NCBI RefSeq assembly: GCF_000182565.1
Contig: NW_015971543.1
Span: 593,397-657,396 of the forward strand
Source: Spizellomyces punctatus DAOM BR117
Taxonomy: Eukaryota; Chytridiomycota; Chytridiomycetes; Spizellomycetales; Spizellomycetaceae
Direction of reading: 5' to 3'
DNA length: 64,000 bases
The notes under the pieces were generated by a model. It was given only the letters and a program-made list of their open reading frames with translations, was not told the origin of the DNA and did not search any database. Positions 1-11,980 of the stretch are shown here, in pieces (the first letter of the stretch is position 1; every line of letters starts with the position of its first letter). A program made the translations under genes and the position numbers.

Positions 1-132
1 AATCCATAGGTCCCCCCGCATAAGCAAAACTGAACAAAAATCCACATTGAAACGTCGTCCCAGCGGAACACTTGTATGAGGCGCAGTGCCAATGACATAA
101 TCGCCTGACGTGGCGCAATATTGAATGTTCAC
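1..132 (-). CDS. Partial exon at left edge; possibly exosome cap subunit (Rrp40-like)
   Basis: Reading the minus strand, a good acceptor (TTTTCAG) at 133 is followed by 44 open codons that continue past the window edge. The peptide contains GDYVIGT followed about a dozen residues later by RRFNVDF, which resembles the GD-VIG-...-F-VD start of the S1 domain in Rrp40/EXOSC3-type exosome subunits. Upstream on the same strand (143-621) are open stretches that could be further exons, including an ATG at 621, but I could not join them convincingly. Family assignment is an inference from one short motif; it may be chance. Confidence 0.25.
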   Translation of the reverse strand, partial: MNIQYCATSGDYVIGTAPHTSVPLGRRFNVDFCSVLLMRGDLWI

Positions 133-891
133 CTGAAAACCGTCAGGAAATACGCGGTGATAACATCAAATTCCTAAGAACTTGGCAATTCACGTGAGAG
201 TCTATAAAATGTTCAATGTATAGCCCTTCCAAAGGTCCGTTATAATCCCTTTTGTAAAGAGGCCGCTGCCCTTCGTTACAAAACGACGGGAAGAAAAACA
301 CAAAACATCCCCCCAGCATTGGGTTCATCAACTTTTGTCAAATGTCGTTCTATCCACCGCACTGCAAAAACGTTTTGATTAACATTCGCAAAAGTCGAGA
401 GGTTGAATTGCGCGACAGGGAAAGAGTCGGTCGTTCCCGAATATAGAAGCGACCAGCCCTTCCGGTGACGGCATCGTATTTTTGTTGCTCCTTCTTCCGA
501 GCTTGCTTGTGCAATTCTGTTCTGGAGAGAATTTCATTGTATAGCTATCAAAAACTCCGATCCCAGAAGCCTCTTCTTTTTCGTTGGTCGGTGATTTTTC
601 AAAGTCCTCTTTTTCCAACATTCCTTCTCGGCGAAATCGGTTCTTTGGCCTGCGCTGTGCTGGGGAGCTAAACGGTCCTGGCAGTCAACGTTGTAATATA
701 GTGTGTGAAAGTATAAATCAATCAAGAAGCAAACGTAGTACACAGTAAGCACATATACCTTTGATATTCTTTTTGTAAATTAGCACGGGAGTGAACAAGT
801 TCAAGGTGAGCAGTCAAAGTTTTGTGGAGATTTGGCGTGAAAGACATTTGAGCTGACATTATATTCCAGTCTTATAACACAAGAAACAAAG
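133..891. other. Upstream region of the kinase gene
   Basis: This stretch lies between the possible left-edge exon and the kinase start. It holds an 80-codon minus-strand ORF (379-621) of unremarkable composition that may be an upstream exon of the left-edge gene. No tRNA, repeat or clear TATA box was seen. Confidence 0.3.
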
Positions 892-3281
892 ATGGCTACA
901 TTCGCAACTGAAATTTGGACGCCTGGTTTGGTAGAAAAGCCCACGCACAGGCATCCCAGCGTGGCCTCCAGACAATCATCTGTGGCGTCTCACAAGGCAC
1001 CATCGAGAAATCCAAGCGGTGCGGCTGGTAGACCTCCGCCAGCCCCAGTGAGCAGTAGTAATGGCTCAGTCTCGGGAGCATCGACCGTGTCCGGTGTGGC
1101 TGACGATAAGGGGTGAGTACTCACAGTGTTGACATTGTTATTCTTCGTGGATCTGACATGTATGACGTACAGGCGACCTCCTTCACCTAGTAGCATCACC
1201 TTTCCAGTCCCGCCTCGTCGTAATATTCTATACCGCATCTTCCATCCGGGGGAATCCGACGGAGAGCCTGTCTTTGGTCGTTCGCGCCGGTCCTATGGCA
1301 GTGGCAGTGAGGCAGAGTCCGAAGGTGAACACTCGGATGAGTCTGATACGGAAGGATTCTTTGGACGCCCACGTCGTCGACAGAACAGTCTCACGGAAGC
1401 AATGCGCAAAGTGGAACTTAATGATTTGACCCGTCGCAGTGTCTCGACCAAGGAAAAGCCCAAACACCGCGGTCCTTCCATGTTCAAGGGAGCGTCGGAT
1501 ACTGAGGGTAGTGGCTCCGAGACAGAGCCTGAACCGGCTCAACCCAAGCGTTCGACATCAAAGTCCAACATCTTTTACGACCTGCTTCACGGTGGTAGGA
1601 AGCCCAAGAGTCAATCTGCGCCTACGAGCCCTGGCATCAATCCCGTCGCTGCCCCGCTCGAGTACAGCTCTGACGACAGTAGCAAGAGCAGTGACTCGGA
1701 AGTGGAAACCAAAGTTGAACATTCTCACAATCTGTTCAAGGATCTCATTATGCATGCGCGACAAAAGAAGCATGCTGTCGCTGGGAAAGCCGCCGAAAGT
1801 CATGCTCGTACCGCAGGTCCTCCTAGCCCCGGTGCGGATGACAAGCCGGCCATGATGAGGTCCTTGTCTGAGAACTCGCTCACCAAATACGGACGCAAGG
1901 AAGAGATTCTTGGTAGAGGTGCGAATGCGGTCGTTCGCTTGTGTTGTCCTGCCGACAATAAGGAAAAGAAGCTCGCCATCAAAGAGTTTCGTAAGCGCCG
2001 CAAGAATGAGACGCAGGTCTGTTTACCATCCCGCCTTTGCATTCGTGACGTCTTCTGATCAAGGTGTGCTGTGTGCTTGGCAGAAAGAGTATGTGAAAAA
2101 GCTCGTTGCCGAATTCTGTATCAGTTCTACACTCCATCATGAGAACGTTGTGACTACTGTGGACTTGATTCAAGACGAGGTAGAGTGTTGGGCCTACTGC
2201 ACCTTACCTCCCCCTTTGCATACTGTTGCCCTCGTCTCTGCACAATACTCGTCCTTTTCGTGTATTTTGCTCACGTGTTACTCCACTCTCGGCGCTTCCC
2301 GTTTCTCTAGAAACGGCATTGGTGTGTCGTGATGGAGTACTGTGCAGGGGGCGACTTGTTTGGACGGATTCACTGTGGGTCTCTGAAGGACGTTATAGAG
2401 GTTAATTGGTACGTGCCTTTTGATTGATTACGTCGTACCTATAGTTGAGAGTAACATTCTTGCTTGGATAGTTACTTCAAACAGCTCGTGCAAGGTGTCG
2501 CGTACTTGCACTCTATGGGTGTCGCCCATCGTGATCTGAAACCTGGTATGTTTGTTATGATGCAGCATTTCTTGACCCAGAGCAGTGTCTCACTGGCCAC
2601 TTTTAGAAAATCTCCTTTTGGATAAGTCTGGACGGATCCTCAAGATTACTGATTTCGGCGTCTCGGAAGTCTTCCGTACACCTTTCTGTAGTCTCACCCG
2701 GAAAGCTAAAGGGTTGTGTGGGTCCGGACCGTACATTGCTCCCGAGGTATGTTGGCCACACCTACTTTTGGTCTGAGCAATCTCTTATGCATGTAATCTT
2801 GACAGGAATTTGAAACAAGCGAATATGATTCAGAGCTTGTGGATGTCTGGTCCATTGGTATCATCTAGTATGTATCCATTATGCATTGCCATTGTCCACA
2901 ACCGGCCGATACTCACCGCTCCCTGGAATAGCTATGTTATGATCTATAACTCTATACCCTGGAAAGCCGCTGTACCGAGCGACCCCCGCTACAAGCACTT
3001 TCTCGAGAACAAGGGGAAATTCTGGCCACTAGATCGCTTACCCCCGGGACCACGTCGATTGATGGTACGTCCCCTCTTTTTATCGATGTAGTGTTGAGAC
3101 AAATTTGACTCATTTAATCGGACAGTACCGCATTCTGGAGCCTAACCCCGCTAAACGTGTCACCATCAAGGAACTCTTGGAGGACGAATGGTTCAAGAGT
3201 ATCCCCGTCTGTCATGAGGAATCCCCGAATGAGGGTGTTGGTCATAAACATGTTTGTACGGCGAGTGCGTTGAAGCGTTGA
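892..3281 (+). CDS. HAL4/SAT4-HAL5 type serine/threonine protein kinase
   Basis: Nine exons (892-1112, 1173-2016, 2084-2179, 2311-2408, 2472-2545, 2607-2746, 2806-2867, 2932-3064, 3126-3281) join in phase to 607 residues. The first ~300 residues are disordered, rich in Ser, Pro and acidic runs. The catalytic domain follows: glycine loop [14 protein letters not shown] lysine, [10 protein letters not shown] hinge, HRDLKPEN catalytic loop, DFGVSEVF and an APE motif. The CAGGDLF hinge and DFGVSEVF are typical of the fungal HAL4/HAL5/NPR1 group. In yeast these kinases stabilise plasma-membrane K+ and nutrient transporters at the cell surface, so a role in ion or transporter regulation is likely. 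All catalytic residues are present. The next gene converges on it, 1.1 kb away. Confidence 0.9.
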
Positions 3282-4408
3282 TGGTGGATGGTGGAACTTT
3301 GACGATGAGTCTTTTGAAAAAAGCGTTGAAGATTTTTGGGATACTGGATCTTTTGGTATATTGTCTAGTGTGGTATAATACAACTTTTATTTTGTTTTGT
3401 TTTATGTGGTTTTGTGAATGTTCCTTGTGGAACTGGAGTACGGGGTTTTTGATACAGTGTGGACCATCCAATTCTATCCCGTGTGTAGTTTTTTGGGATG
3501 GTGTTCTGGGTCTACACAGCCATCTGCTTACTGCAATGGTTTGCCCGCCAATCAAAACATGGGCGGATGAGACCTTTCACGAATGCACACTCGATAATGC
3601 ACATGCAAAAATGCTATACTTTATACAGCACGTATTTGCAGGGTTGACTGACATTGCCGCATGCAGGGTACTCTGACCAAGATTGTGAACAACAACACCT
3701 ATCCATCGTGTCAACACGGTTCAGATCTGGGATGAGGATGTTGAGGATGTTGTATGGTAACCGTGATGGAGTAGTTTCAGTATATCACTTTGCATACAAA
3801 GTATGAACTAGAGGGTTTTTTGCGCCATGTGGTGAGCAATGTGGAAAGGGTACCTTTACGTTATAGACCTAACGCATTTGTTCATTGGTATTTCCAATGG
3901 CTGATGCCGCAAGAGTATGGCCATACGTTGACTGATTCGATTTTCCTTTTTACCGTTGTGATTGACAATCGTGTTCCCACATCCTGCAAACAAACCCACA
4001 ACACAAAACTCAAATAAAAAAAAATCAAAACTTTTTGGAACTTTCCTACCAATTTTATATAAAAAAAAAAACAAATGCTAGCTACACTCAATATGGGCCC
4101 CACAAATGCAAACCAAATCAAACAAAAGAAGGTACCGCAAAACATGTCTGCCCCCAACACGATATCAAAAAAAAAAAAATGCCAAGTGAACAAAAAATAA
4201 AGCGACGGGATATGATGGATAAAACACAAAACCATAAATGACACCCAAAAACACACACACACACAAAAAAAAATGATTGGGAAATAGCAAAAAAAAAAAA
4301 AAATAAAGGACCAGGTACGAGTGATTACACTAGTAGGAGCTGGTTAAAAGCGTTCAAACCACAACAATTCCTTTGCGAATCATTGTAATTTTGGCACCAT
4401 TTCCTGAT
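3282..4408. other. Convergent intergenic region with A-rich tract
   Basis: The spacer separates the 3' ends of the kinase and RRM genes. Between about 4015 and 4305 it is strongly A-rich, with several runs of ten or more A and a short CA microsatellite near 4250-4266, probably part of 3' UTR and termination sequence. The ORFs here are short and low in complexity; none is supported as a gene. Confidence 0.5.
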
Positions 4409-7400
4409 CTACAGGTCAACGGCACGGGGTTCTGTTACCGCAGGAGTTGCCTCGGAACCTTTTGGCTCATTAATGTTGGCAGTGGCATCGTCAGACGAGG
4501 CGGGGTCTTGTACGGAGTTGTCGTGGGGAATATCTGCATTTTGGGTGGGCAGATCGTTCAGGACGGGATCCGTTGCCTTGGTGTCAGCAATAGGTTCAAC
4601 CACGGGTTTGGTAACATGCTGGGTAACAGGTTCGGCAGCAGGCTCCGTAGCATGCTCGGTAGCAGGCTCAGCAACTGGTTGAGCAACAGGCTCAGCGACT
4701 GGTTCAGCAACTGGTTCAACAACTGGTTCAACAACTGGGTCGGCGACAGGTTCGGCGACAGTTGCGGCTGCAGGTTCAGCAACAGGCAGAGCGACAGGCT
4801 CGGCGACAGGCTCGGCGACAAGTTCGGCGACAGCCTCAGCGACCAGTTCAGCAAATGGTTCCGCAACGGGTTCAACAGCAGCTGCGGCGATATTTTCGAT
4901 AACGGGTAGTCCTTCGGCTTCTTTCGGTGCCGAGGCCACTTGCACGTCAAGGTGGGCAGGTTCCTCTTTGACGGTTAAACCGGTTTCGCTGGAAGGTTCG
5001 GTAAGAGTATCTACCGAGCCAGAAACTCCATTTTCCGTTTCTTTAGTCACACCCTCGGTAATAACTTTGGGGTGCTCGACGGGTTCTTCCCCCTTTGTTC
5101 CAGTTTCAACAGGTTTCATCTCTTCTTCGTCTTCGTCGTCCTCATCGTCTGAGGAAGAGGATTCATCTTCATGGTCCTCATCCTTTACGTTCTTTTTCTC
5201 ATCCTCATCCTCCTCTTCGTCGACATCTTCCTCCTTTCCGGCATGTCCAGTTTTGTCATCCGTTTTGTCAGCGTCCCGTTTGGCAGCAGGAGCGTACACA
5301 GCAGCTACTTTCCTCTGAATAGACGCGAGAACGGTTTCATGGCATTTGACCATGGCCTTGGCGGCGCCGTCTCCGCGGGCAAACTCTACAACAGCAGTCA
5401 CGGTTTCATCGGTCTCGGTGTTAGCGGGGAGAATTTCGAGACGCTGCATGTCACCACATCCGGTGAAAAATTCCTTTAGCTCTTGTTGCGTCACAGTTTT
5501 AGGAAGATCGGTAACGTGGATCCGTCGCTGACGAGGGAAGGCAGCACCGAGGGTCTTGGCGGCCACAGCTTTGGCGGCATCCTCAGGATTCTCAAACACC
5601 ACCAGGGCATAGGTAGATGCAACAGTAGCTTGATGATCGGGCTTTTTCAAGATCAAATGGGATTTGACGGGACCGTGTTCAGCAAATTTGGCCATAAAGT
5701 CTTCCGCAGACATATCCGCGGGAACGTCACGCACATGAACGGCATTGCGTGCGGCCCGTTCACGTCGCTGTTTCTGCTTTCGTTCACTGTGCTGATCAAG
5801 CTTTTGAAGCGCTTCGCCCTTCTTCCATGGTTTGTCAACCGGCTGGCGCCGTTCTTTCTTTTCAATGACGCGTGCGTAGTCGACTTTGAGGGGCTCAGAC
5901 ATTCCAAAGAGTTTCTGGTTCTTGATGGCTTCAAATGCACTTTTGGCAATCTCTTCAGTTTGGAAGGAGACAAAGGCATAGGCACGCTTTTCACGCGGTC
6001 GGTTCACGACGTGAAGACGCTTAATCTCTCCGTAAGCGGAGAAGACTTTGTCGAGCTCCGCCTGCAATTATATGATATGGTAAGGAAATGCACGAGACTT
6101 GTAAAGCGAGGATAACAAATCAATGCTCAGTACCTTGTCTGTGCTGAGCGGCATGTTACCAAGATGCAGCGTGCGAAGGTCTAATTTGGCAGGCACATCG
6201 GCAGCGGCGGGTCCTTCCGCACCAGGCTCAGTGACATTTTCACCAGCAGGAGAAGCGTCATCCTTTGCCTTCGCGGATGTCGAATCAGGCTTGGTACCAG
6301 AATCATTGCTCAACACACTACGATCTGCCTTTTCAAAATGCAACCGAAGCTCCAGTGGTTGCATCATTTCAAAAAAGTGCTTCTCCTTGAGCGCTTCTAC
6401 TGCTTTCTGAGCAGAGTTTGGTGTTTCGTAGTCAACGTACGCGTATGCCCTCTGGTGACGTTTAGGTCGTCCAACAATACCAACTGTAATGATGGAGCAA
6501 TAAGTATCGAGGGGCCATAATTAAAACATGAAAGAGTTTGATGCAAACCATTTACAATAGCACCAAATTCGGCAAACACTTCAATGATCTCCCTAACGCG
6601 GACCCATTTGGGGAATCCGTAAATGTAAACACCAGTGGCCTTGGAATTGTCCTTCTCCGTACGAGATGTATCCCTGAGGTGACGGGTGGACTTTTTCCTC
6701 CTCTGTGTTGGCTAATCCAACATGTTCCAACATGAGCAAATGAAAAAAGGAAGGAAACGGCTCAGTCTCTGCTACTAACCACTGCATTCTGTTCCTGGAT
6801 CTCCTCGGGAGATTTCGGAACGCCAGTACCACCAAGAGACTTGTTCACGGCTTCCACCTGTCGACTAAAGAGCCGGCTGGAGGCTTTAGCTAATCCGCGC
6901 CGGGCTTCGTCCGCAACTTTCGGATCCTCAGCTTTAATCTCTGAGGTTTCGGCAGGGTTACCTTTCGAACCTATTGAATGTTTGATTCTTTGTCATAATG
7001 CAATATTCAGAACCTCCGCTGACTGACCTTTAAGATTAGCATTACTCTTCTTGTCCGAACGGAAGCCGCGGTTTTCCTTGTTACCTCTGTGATCGTGCTG
7101 ATCACGAGAGTCATTGTGGAAGCCGCGTGGCCCATTATGACGGCGATCGCCAGATGGCTCGTCCACGTACAGATTGGGACGTTCCGCCAATGCAAAAGCA
7201 GATTTTGCCTTCCGCAGATCACGTCGACCACTTGCAGCATCATTAGTACGATGAGTCGAATTGCCCTGACCGCCCTGTCGCGATGCGGATGGACGTCGAG
7301 CGCCTTTCCCGCGATGACCATCGTCGTCAGGCCTATTGAAATGTACAGCTCGATCCGTTCCAGGAGCAGAAGGTGCTGCTGTGGGGGCAGGGACTGACGA

Positions 7401-8027
7401 GAAATTATTGTGCTGGGAACGTTGCCTCTGGTGCGATCCAGCGGGTCTCCTGCCGTCCCATCCGGCAGTAGCTGGCTGGGGGGCTTCGACAGGCTTTACT
7501 GGGGGAAGAGGATCCCAACCCGCCGGACTCCACCCAGATGAACCGGGCTGCGGCGGCGGTGCGGTAGGAGGGGGAGCTCCCCAACGTTGAGCAGGAGGCT
7601 GCTGAGCGACTGGCTGAGGGACCGGCTGAGGGACTGTTGCCCAGGAGCTAATGACGGCGGTGGTGCCGACGGTTTGTGCACCTGCCCAACCACTTGTATT
7701 CTCGGGGCGACTACTCCAACCAGGCACAGCGTCCCAGTCATCTTTCCTGGACTGATAGACGTTTCCCCAGGAATTTGCCCGGTTTCGTCCCCGATATGAG
7801 TTGTCCAGTTGCGGGGCGGAGGCATAGGCTCCGCTGTTCCATCCATCGTCTCTACGGGGAGGCTGCGACCAGCTAGTAGTGGCAGAGGCAGACGACCAGC
7901 CACCGCTGCTGTGGTTCTGCGGCGGGGTATTGTTCCAGTTGGAGCCTGGAGAAGAAGGGGGAGTGGGACCCCATTGGTTCGTCGTTGGAGGTCGTGTGGA
8001 TTTGCCCCAGGAGCTTCTAGCGTCCAT
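4409..8027 (-). CDS. Four-RRM RNA-binding protein with Trp/Pro-rich N-terminus and VAEP repeats
   Basis: Five exons (8027-7028, 6970-6780, 6711-6549, 6483-6134, 6061-4409) give 1118 residues. The N-terminal third is disordered, rich in Trp, Gly, Pro, Ser and Asn with repeated W-x-x-P patterns. Four RRM domains follow, with RNP2-like starts VYIYGFP, LHLGNMP, VHVRDVP and IHVTDLP; RNP1-like strands RAYAYVDY and RAYAFVSF are clear in the first two. RRM2 is split by an intron just after LSTDK. The C-terminus is a highly acidic D/E block, then about twenty tandem copies of the tetrapeptide V-A-E-P and variants (roughly 4600-4870). It probably acts in RNA processing or as an mRNA-binding scaffold. 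I do not recognise a named orthologue. Confidence 0.85.
4600..4870. repeat. 12-bp coding minisatellite (VAEP repeat)
   Basis: A run of imperfect 12-bp units (on the plus strand, gcaacaggctca, gcgactggttca and variants) encodes alternating VAEP/VAEPVAEP in the tail of the four-RRM protein. The units differ by several substitutions, so the array is not freshly expanded, but copy number is likely polymorphic. Confidence 0.75.
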
Positions 8028-9770
8028 GTTGATCCAATGCAGATATTCAAATACTCAAAACAAAAAAAAAAAAAAAAAATGACTAGATGGAGAAAAGAGT
8101 CTTTTAGCGTATCTCTCCGGGAGCGTGGCTTTTCACACCAGGTCCCCCCCCCCAAGCTGTAAACTTTTGAGATCACCAAGATGCTCACTGAGCAAAAGCA
8201 CACTAGGCTACAGGTACTGTCATACACGTGATAAGAGACTCACCAGAAAACTAGACAAGACTACTTTTGACGAAAACCTCCAAAATCCAGATGGGACAAG
8301 AGCAAGTCCCAATCGTCAAAGCCGAAAACCAAAGGTGGGAACGGGACTAAAAAACGCGAGCAGAGTAAAGAAAGCGAGGCGTTTTCGTTGTCGAGTTTAG
8401 TGCTCGCAATCAGTTGCCGTAGAGATTCCCAATGGGATGGGGAGAGTCCTGGCCAGCCTGATGGCAAGATGAGGTAAAAAAAAGGCCAACAAGGTCCTTT
8501 TGCTACAGCAACAACTCTGACAACAGTCCAAACGTCCAACACACACACACACAATGCAGTCTGTGTATTTAGAGGTCCTTTATGGATTTTATAAAAAGAA
8601 GAAGGTTCTGGAGGTCAAAAACCTGTGTTCTTGGGGGGGAATGGAAGAGGAGGAGGAGTGAAACCAAACTCTTTCCCACTGGAGAGAGCAAGGTCGCTGA
8701 AAAAGAGGCTGCTCTTTAAAGCATATCCATTTTATATACTTTTTCTTCTTCTGCCCCCATTTGTGGACACAATGAAAATCCAAACGGCTGAAAAAGAGTG
8801 TGAAAATGGCAAGTGTGAAATATGGCAAATGGGATAGCGCGCGCTAAATTCTTTATGCTTTCTAAAAGGGCAACTTGACCGATTGCCACAAACAAGAATT
8901 GCTTTTTATTTTATTTTGCTTTCATACGCCGTCAACAGTTGAAAGTAACTTTCTCAACAACTCCCCCAGCGGACGTGCCCATTTCATCAACAGCTTTTTA
9001 CCAAGGTGTAATGCAACCTACTTGTTAAGCTGACCTTTTTGACCGCATCCCCTAAATGGACTTTTTGTCCTAACAAAAGAGTCACTTTGCTAAATGTTGT
9101 GAATTTACAATTAGAGAGTGGAAATGTTCAACTGGATGCACACGTAATTTCTCCTGGACATGTCTTTACAGCATCCTCTGCTTCATCGCACACCAAGTAC
9201 AGAAGGTTGTAAGTTTGAACAAATGTCACTCGGCAGTGGCTGTGGCCGTTTGTTTTGTAAGCTTCCCCCTTCTCCTTCCAATGCCATGGAGGATTATTAA
9301 GTGACAGCGTCATAAAGGGGGGAGAATGCGTTGGATGTGTGCTTCCTTGTCATCTCTCTCCTTTCAAAAGACTCTTTTAATCGCGTGATCTGTCAAAACA
9401 CATGATCCCCACATGACTGGATATGATCGGATGCCGTCGCAGTTAGCTGTACGATGCAAATAACACCAACACTCGCTACAGCTCAATGTTCTCGTCCTCC
9501 TCTATGAACGATCGCAACTCGTGCTCGTTGCAAAAAGAGACTGGGGGAGGAACGGGCGGTGCCAGGGTAAAAAAACATCATCCATTCTGGACACGGAAGC
9601 CAAACGCGCGCCAACTGGGCACACTAATTGCAGGGGTTGGATTGAAAGGGGTAGAAGATTCATTCAACACCTTTGTACGGCTGGGGGGGATAATTGAAGG
9701 GGGGGAGTCGTTTTTCCTTTTTTTTATTTTTATTATTGGCCCTGGTGGCCCTCATTTACGAATGCTGTCC
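8028..9770. other. Long noncoding region upstream of the RRM gene
   Basis: It contains a poly-A run (about 8057-8080), a CA microsatellite (about 8538-8555) and several G-runs. ORFs are short and unlike coding sequence. The first few hundred bases should hold the RRM gene promoter. Confidence 0.5.
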
Positions 9771-9777
9771 TGCGGGT

Positions 9778-9785
9778 TATAAAAG
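9778..9785 (+). promoter_or_regulatory. TATA box (TATAAAAG) with pyrimidine-rich start region
   Basis: TATAAAAG lies in the context GGTTATAAAAGGACGAC and is followed by a C/T-rich run (about 9797-9822), then CA-rich sequence. A nearly identical arrangement occurs at 61990. No clear gene follows: the first ATG (9996) opens only 35 codons (to 10103), so the transcript may be noncoding, have a spliced 5' leader or encode a very small Cys-containing peptide. Confidence 0.45.
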
Positions 9786-10298
9786 GACGACCAGTTCGCT
9801 CTTTCCCCCCCAACCTCCAACACACATCTCGTTGACATCCAAGATCCTTGATCACAAAACTTGAACCTGGTTGCCTGGATCTATTATTTTGGCGAGCTCC
9901 TGTTTCTGGCTTTTAGCTCTGGTTGGCTCCCCCATATAATAGGTTCAACGCAACCACGTTTGTGTTGTGAATCGTTGTACACAGTTCCTTGTAACATGTC
10001 TGCATACATGTCATGTCCAAGAGTATGCTGTGAGCCAGTCAATTATATTCCAAAACTATGTCTTTACATTGTCGCTGCTCTTTCCATTTCGCACAGGACC
10101 TGACTCATTGCTCCCATTATTTGGGCTCATCCGCAGTACAGCTGTCTTGTCCACAAATTGAAAATTTCTGTATGCAAGTATAGCATCATCTCCTTACAGC
10201 TTCCAAATCCAAGCAGCAGAATCCAAATCCCTAGATACTCCTATCTATATGTACATGTGCCAAAATATTCAAAACCCAACAGTTCGCATAATTCCATT

Positions 10299-11726
10299 CT
10301 AATCCTTTTTTACTGTGACAGAGCGGCTCGTTCTCCGAGTGGGCTCAACAGACTTGCCCCTCGTCGCTCGGGACAAACTTGAACTTGCACCTCTAGTCCG
10401 GCTGGCTGTTACCTTGGCGTCCCGTACTGGAGTCGTTCTCCGTTGAGTTACACTAGATTGCTGCTCACTCTCTGCGCCAGATTCTGCTGTTTCTACATCT
10501 GCATCATCACCACTCGGATCTTCCTTTCCTTGCTTCATTTTAGAAACTTTCTCCATGGCAGATGGTGACAATCTGGTTGTAGAAACTGATCGCTGAATGC
10601 CCCGTCCAAGTCTACCCGATTCCGTCTCGCGATTGATTACTGATCTACTTCGCTGCAATTTGGAGGTCACGCTTCGCGGGAGTGGAGGTCGAGCATCCAC
10701 CTTTGGGGCAGTGTCCAGATCCGTCTTTTCACTTACAGTTGTTGTGGTGGTGCTTGACGCTTCGGACGCTTCGGCTGCAGCGACACTGTTAGAGGAAACG
10801 TCTTCTCGCACGTCCACCGCCGAATCCCGGTGCACCAGTGGGGAAGGTGTCGTACCTAACTTGGCTTCATCGACACTCGGGTACAGTCTTTCTTCAAGCT
10901 CATCGCCTTCATCCTGCCTCTCGGTCACGACTTCTGCCGCCACTGCCGCTGTCTCTGCGGCATCGGTCTTTGGCTGGTTAAAGTTGGCGGTCTCGCTTGC
11001 ATTTACATCATTCTCTTGAGAAGGATGTGCGTCATCCTCCTCGATAATGATAGGTTCCGAGATTGAGGGTCCTTGCAACTGCTACAATCAATAAAAGTGT
11101 AAGCCGCGGATGATCCCTGCAGCTGGACGGGAGGTTAACATTACCGGAAGTCGAGCCGTAACACGGCGAACAATGGTCACAACACGAGTGTGCACAATGG
11201 TCACCGATTCTGTAATGCGTCGTTCGTACTAAATCAAAGCGTTAACCAGCATGAACTCGCCATGTTCCAAGCAGGCAGGTTACATACATGCTCAATATGC
11301 TTTCGCTTGTGGGACAGAACAGGATGGATGACCTTTTTGAATACGGGCATCGTCGTTTTTGTTCGCCCATAGCATAAGGCAAGCAGGAAGAGCAACTTCA
11401 CATTGTAGTAGAATGGAATCCTAAAAAGGTTCCGAGTGAGCGGGACCCTCGGCCGAGGTGGACAAGAGATCACTTACCAGAAAATGGTCCAATCTAATAT
11501 GGGTTCAATAACCTGTAAGGTTAAAAAAGAGAACCATTAAGCAACCAAAGTTTCGACGATGTTGCACTGGAAAAGGGTCGTCACAACACACCTCGAAAAC
11601 CGTAAGCGTTATCCAGAATGAGGCCCAACGCTGCCGTTTCCCAACGTTTGGACGACCTTCCACTGTCTTAAAGGTTGAATACCCGCCCAATGCATAACAG
11701 GCTATTTTCGCCAACGAAACAAACAT
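10299..11726 (-). CDS. REEP/HVA22 (TB2/DP1) family ER membrane-shaping protein
   Basis: Five exons (11726-11592, 11512-11478, 11420-11288, 11228-11145, 11078-10299) give 388 residues. The TB2/DP1/HVA22 domain occupies roughly residues 5-100: a GGYSTFKTVEG segment, hydrophobic hairpins, the hallmark IEPILDW then WIPFYYNVK, and a KKVIHPVL end. These proteins insert as wedges and curve tubular ER; the form resembles REEP1-4 more than REEP5/Yop1. A long disordered tail of about 260 residues, acidic then Ser/Arg-rich and basic at the end, is added and could bind microtubules or other partners. The start is the ATG placed just before the domain; an in-frame upstream start at 11807 would add 27 residues. 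The MTFR-like gene begins 255 bp away in the opposite direction, so the two share a promoter region. Confidence 0.85.
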
Positions 11727-11980
11727 TGCAATCGAGCGGCTCAAAAACAAAACTTGGACATTTGAAGAGCAACTGCTGCTGCTCGAAACCGGTGGCAAAC
11801 GGTTCACCTTTGGGCTCGGGCATACCCAAGATGGTCATTGACCCAAAAGCGGTGATATTACGCACGTGACCAAGTGGCCCTTCGGACACTGCGCACTTTG
11901 GCACTTGAGCTTTTTCGAGCATCCAGATTGTGGTGATGACCAATTTGGGATATTGTTGAAACCTACCAATTAGCAGCCAG

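Noticed and set aside
3254-3676. 140-codon plus-strand ORF
   Set aside because: It overlaps the last kinase exon in another frame, begins at a non-initiating position for a new gene and has no recognisable features.
4015-4305. A-rich tract as a retroposed poly-A tail
   Set aside because: There is no reverse transcriptase or gene copy nearby and no flanking target-site duplication was seen; the tract lies between convergent gene ends.
5171-6115. Plus-strand ORFs opposite the RRM gene
   Set aside because: They mirror the four-RRM coding sequence; the minus strand carries clear domains.
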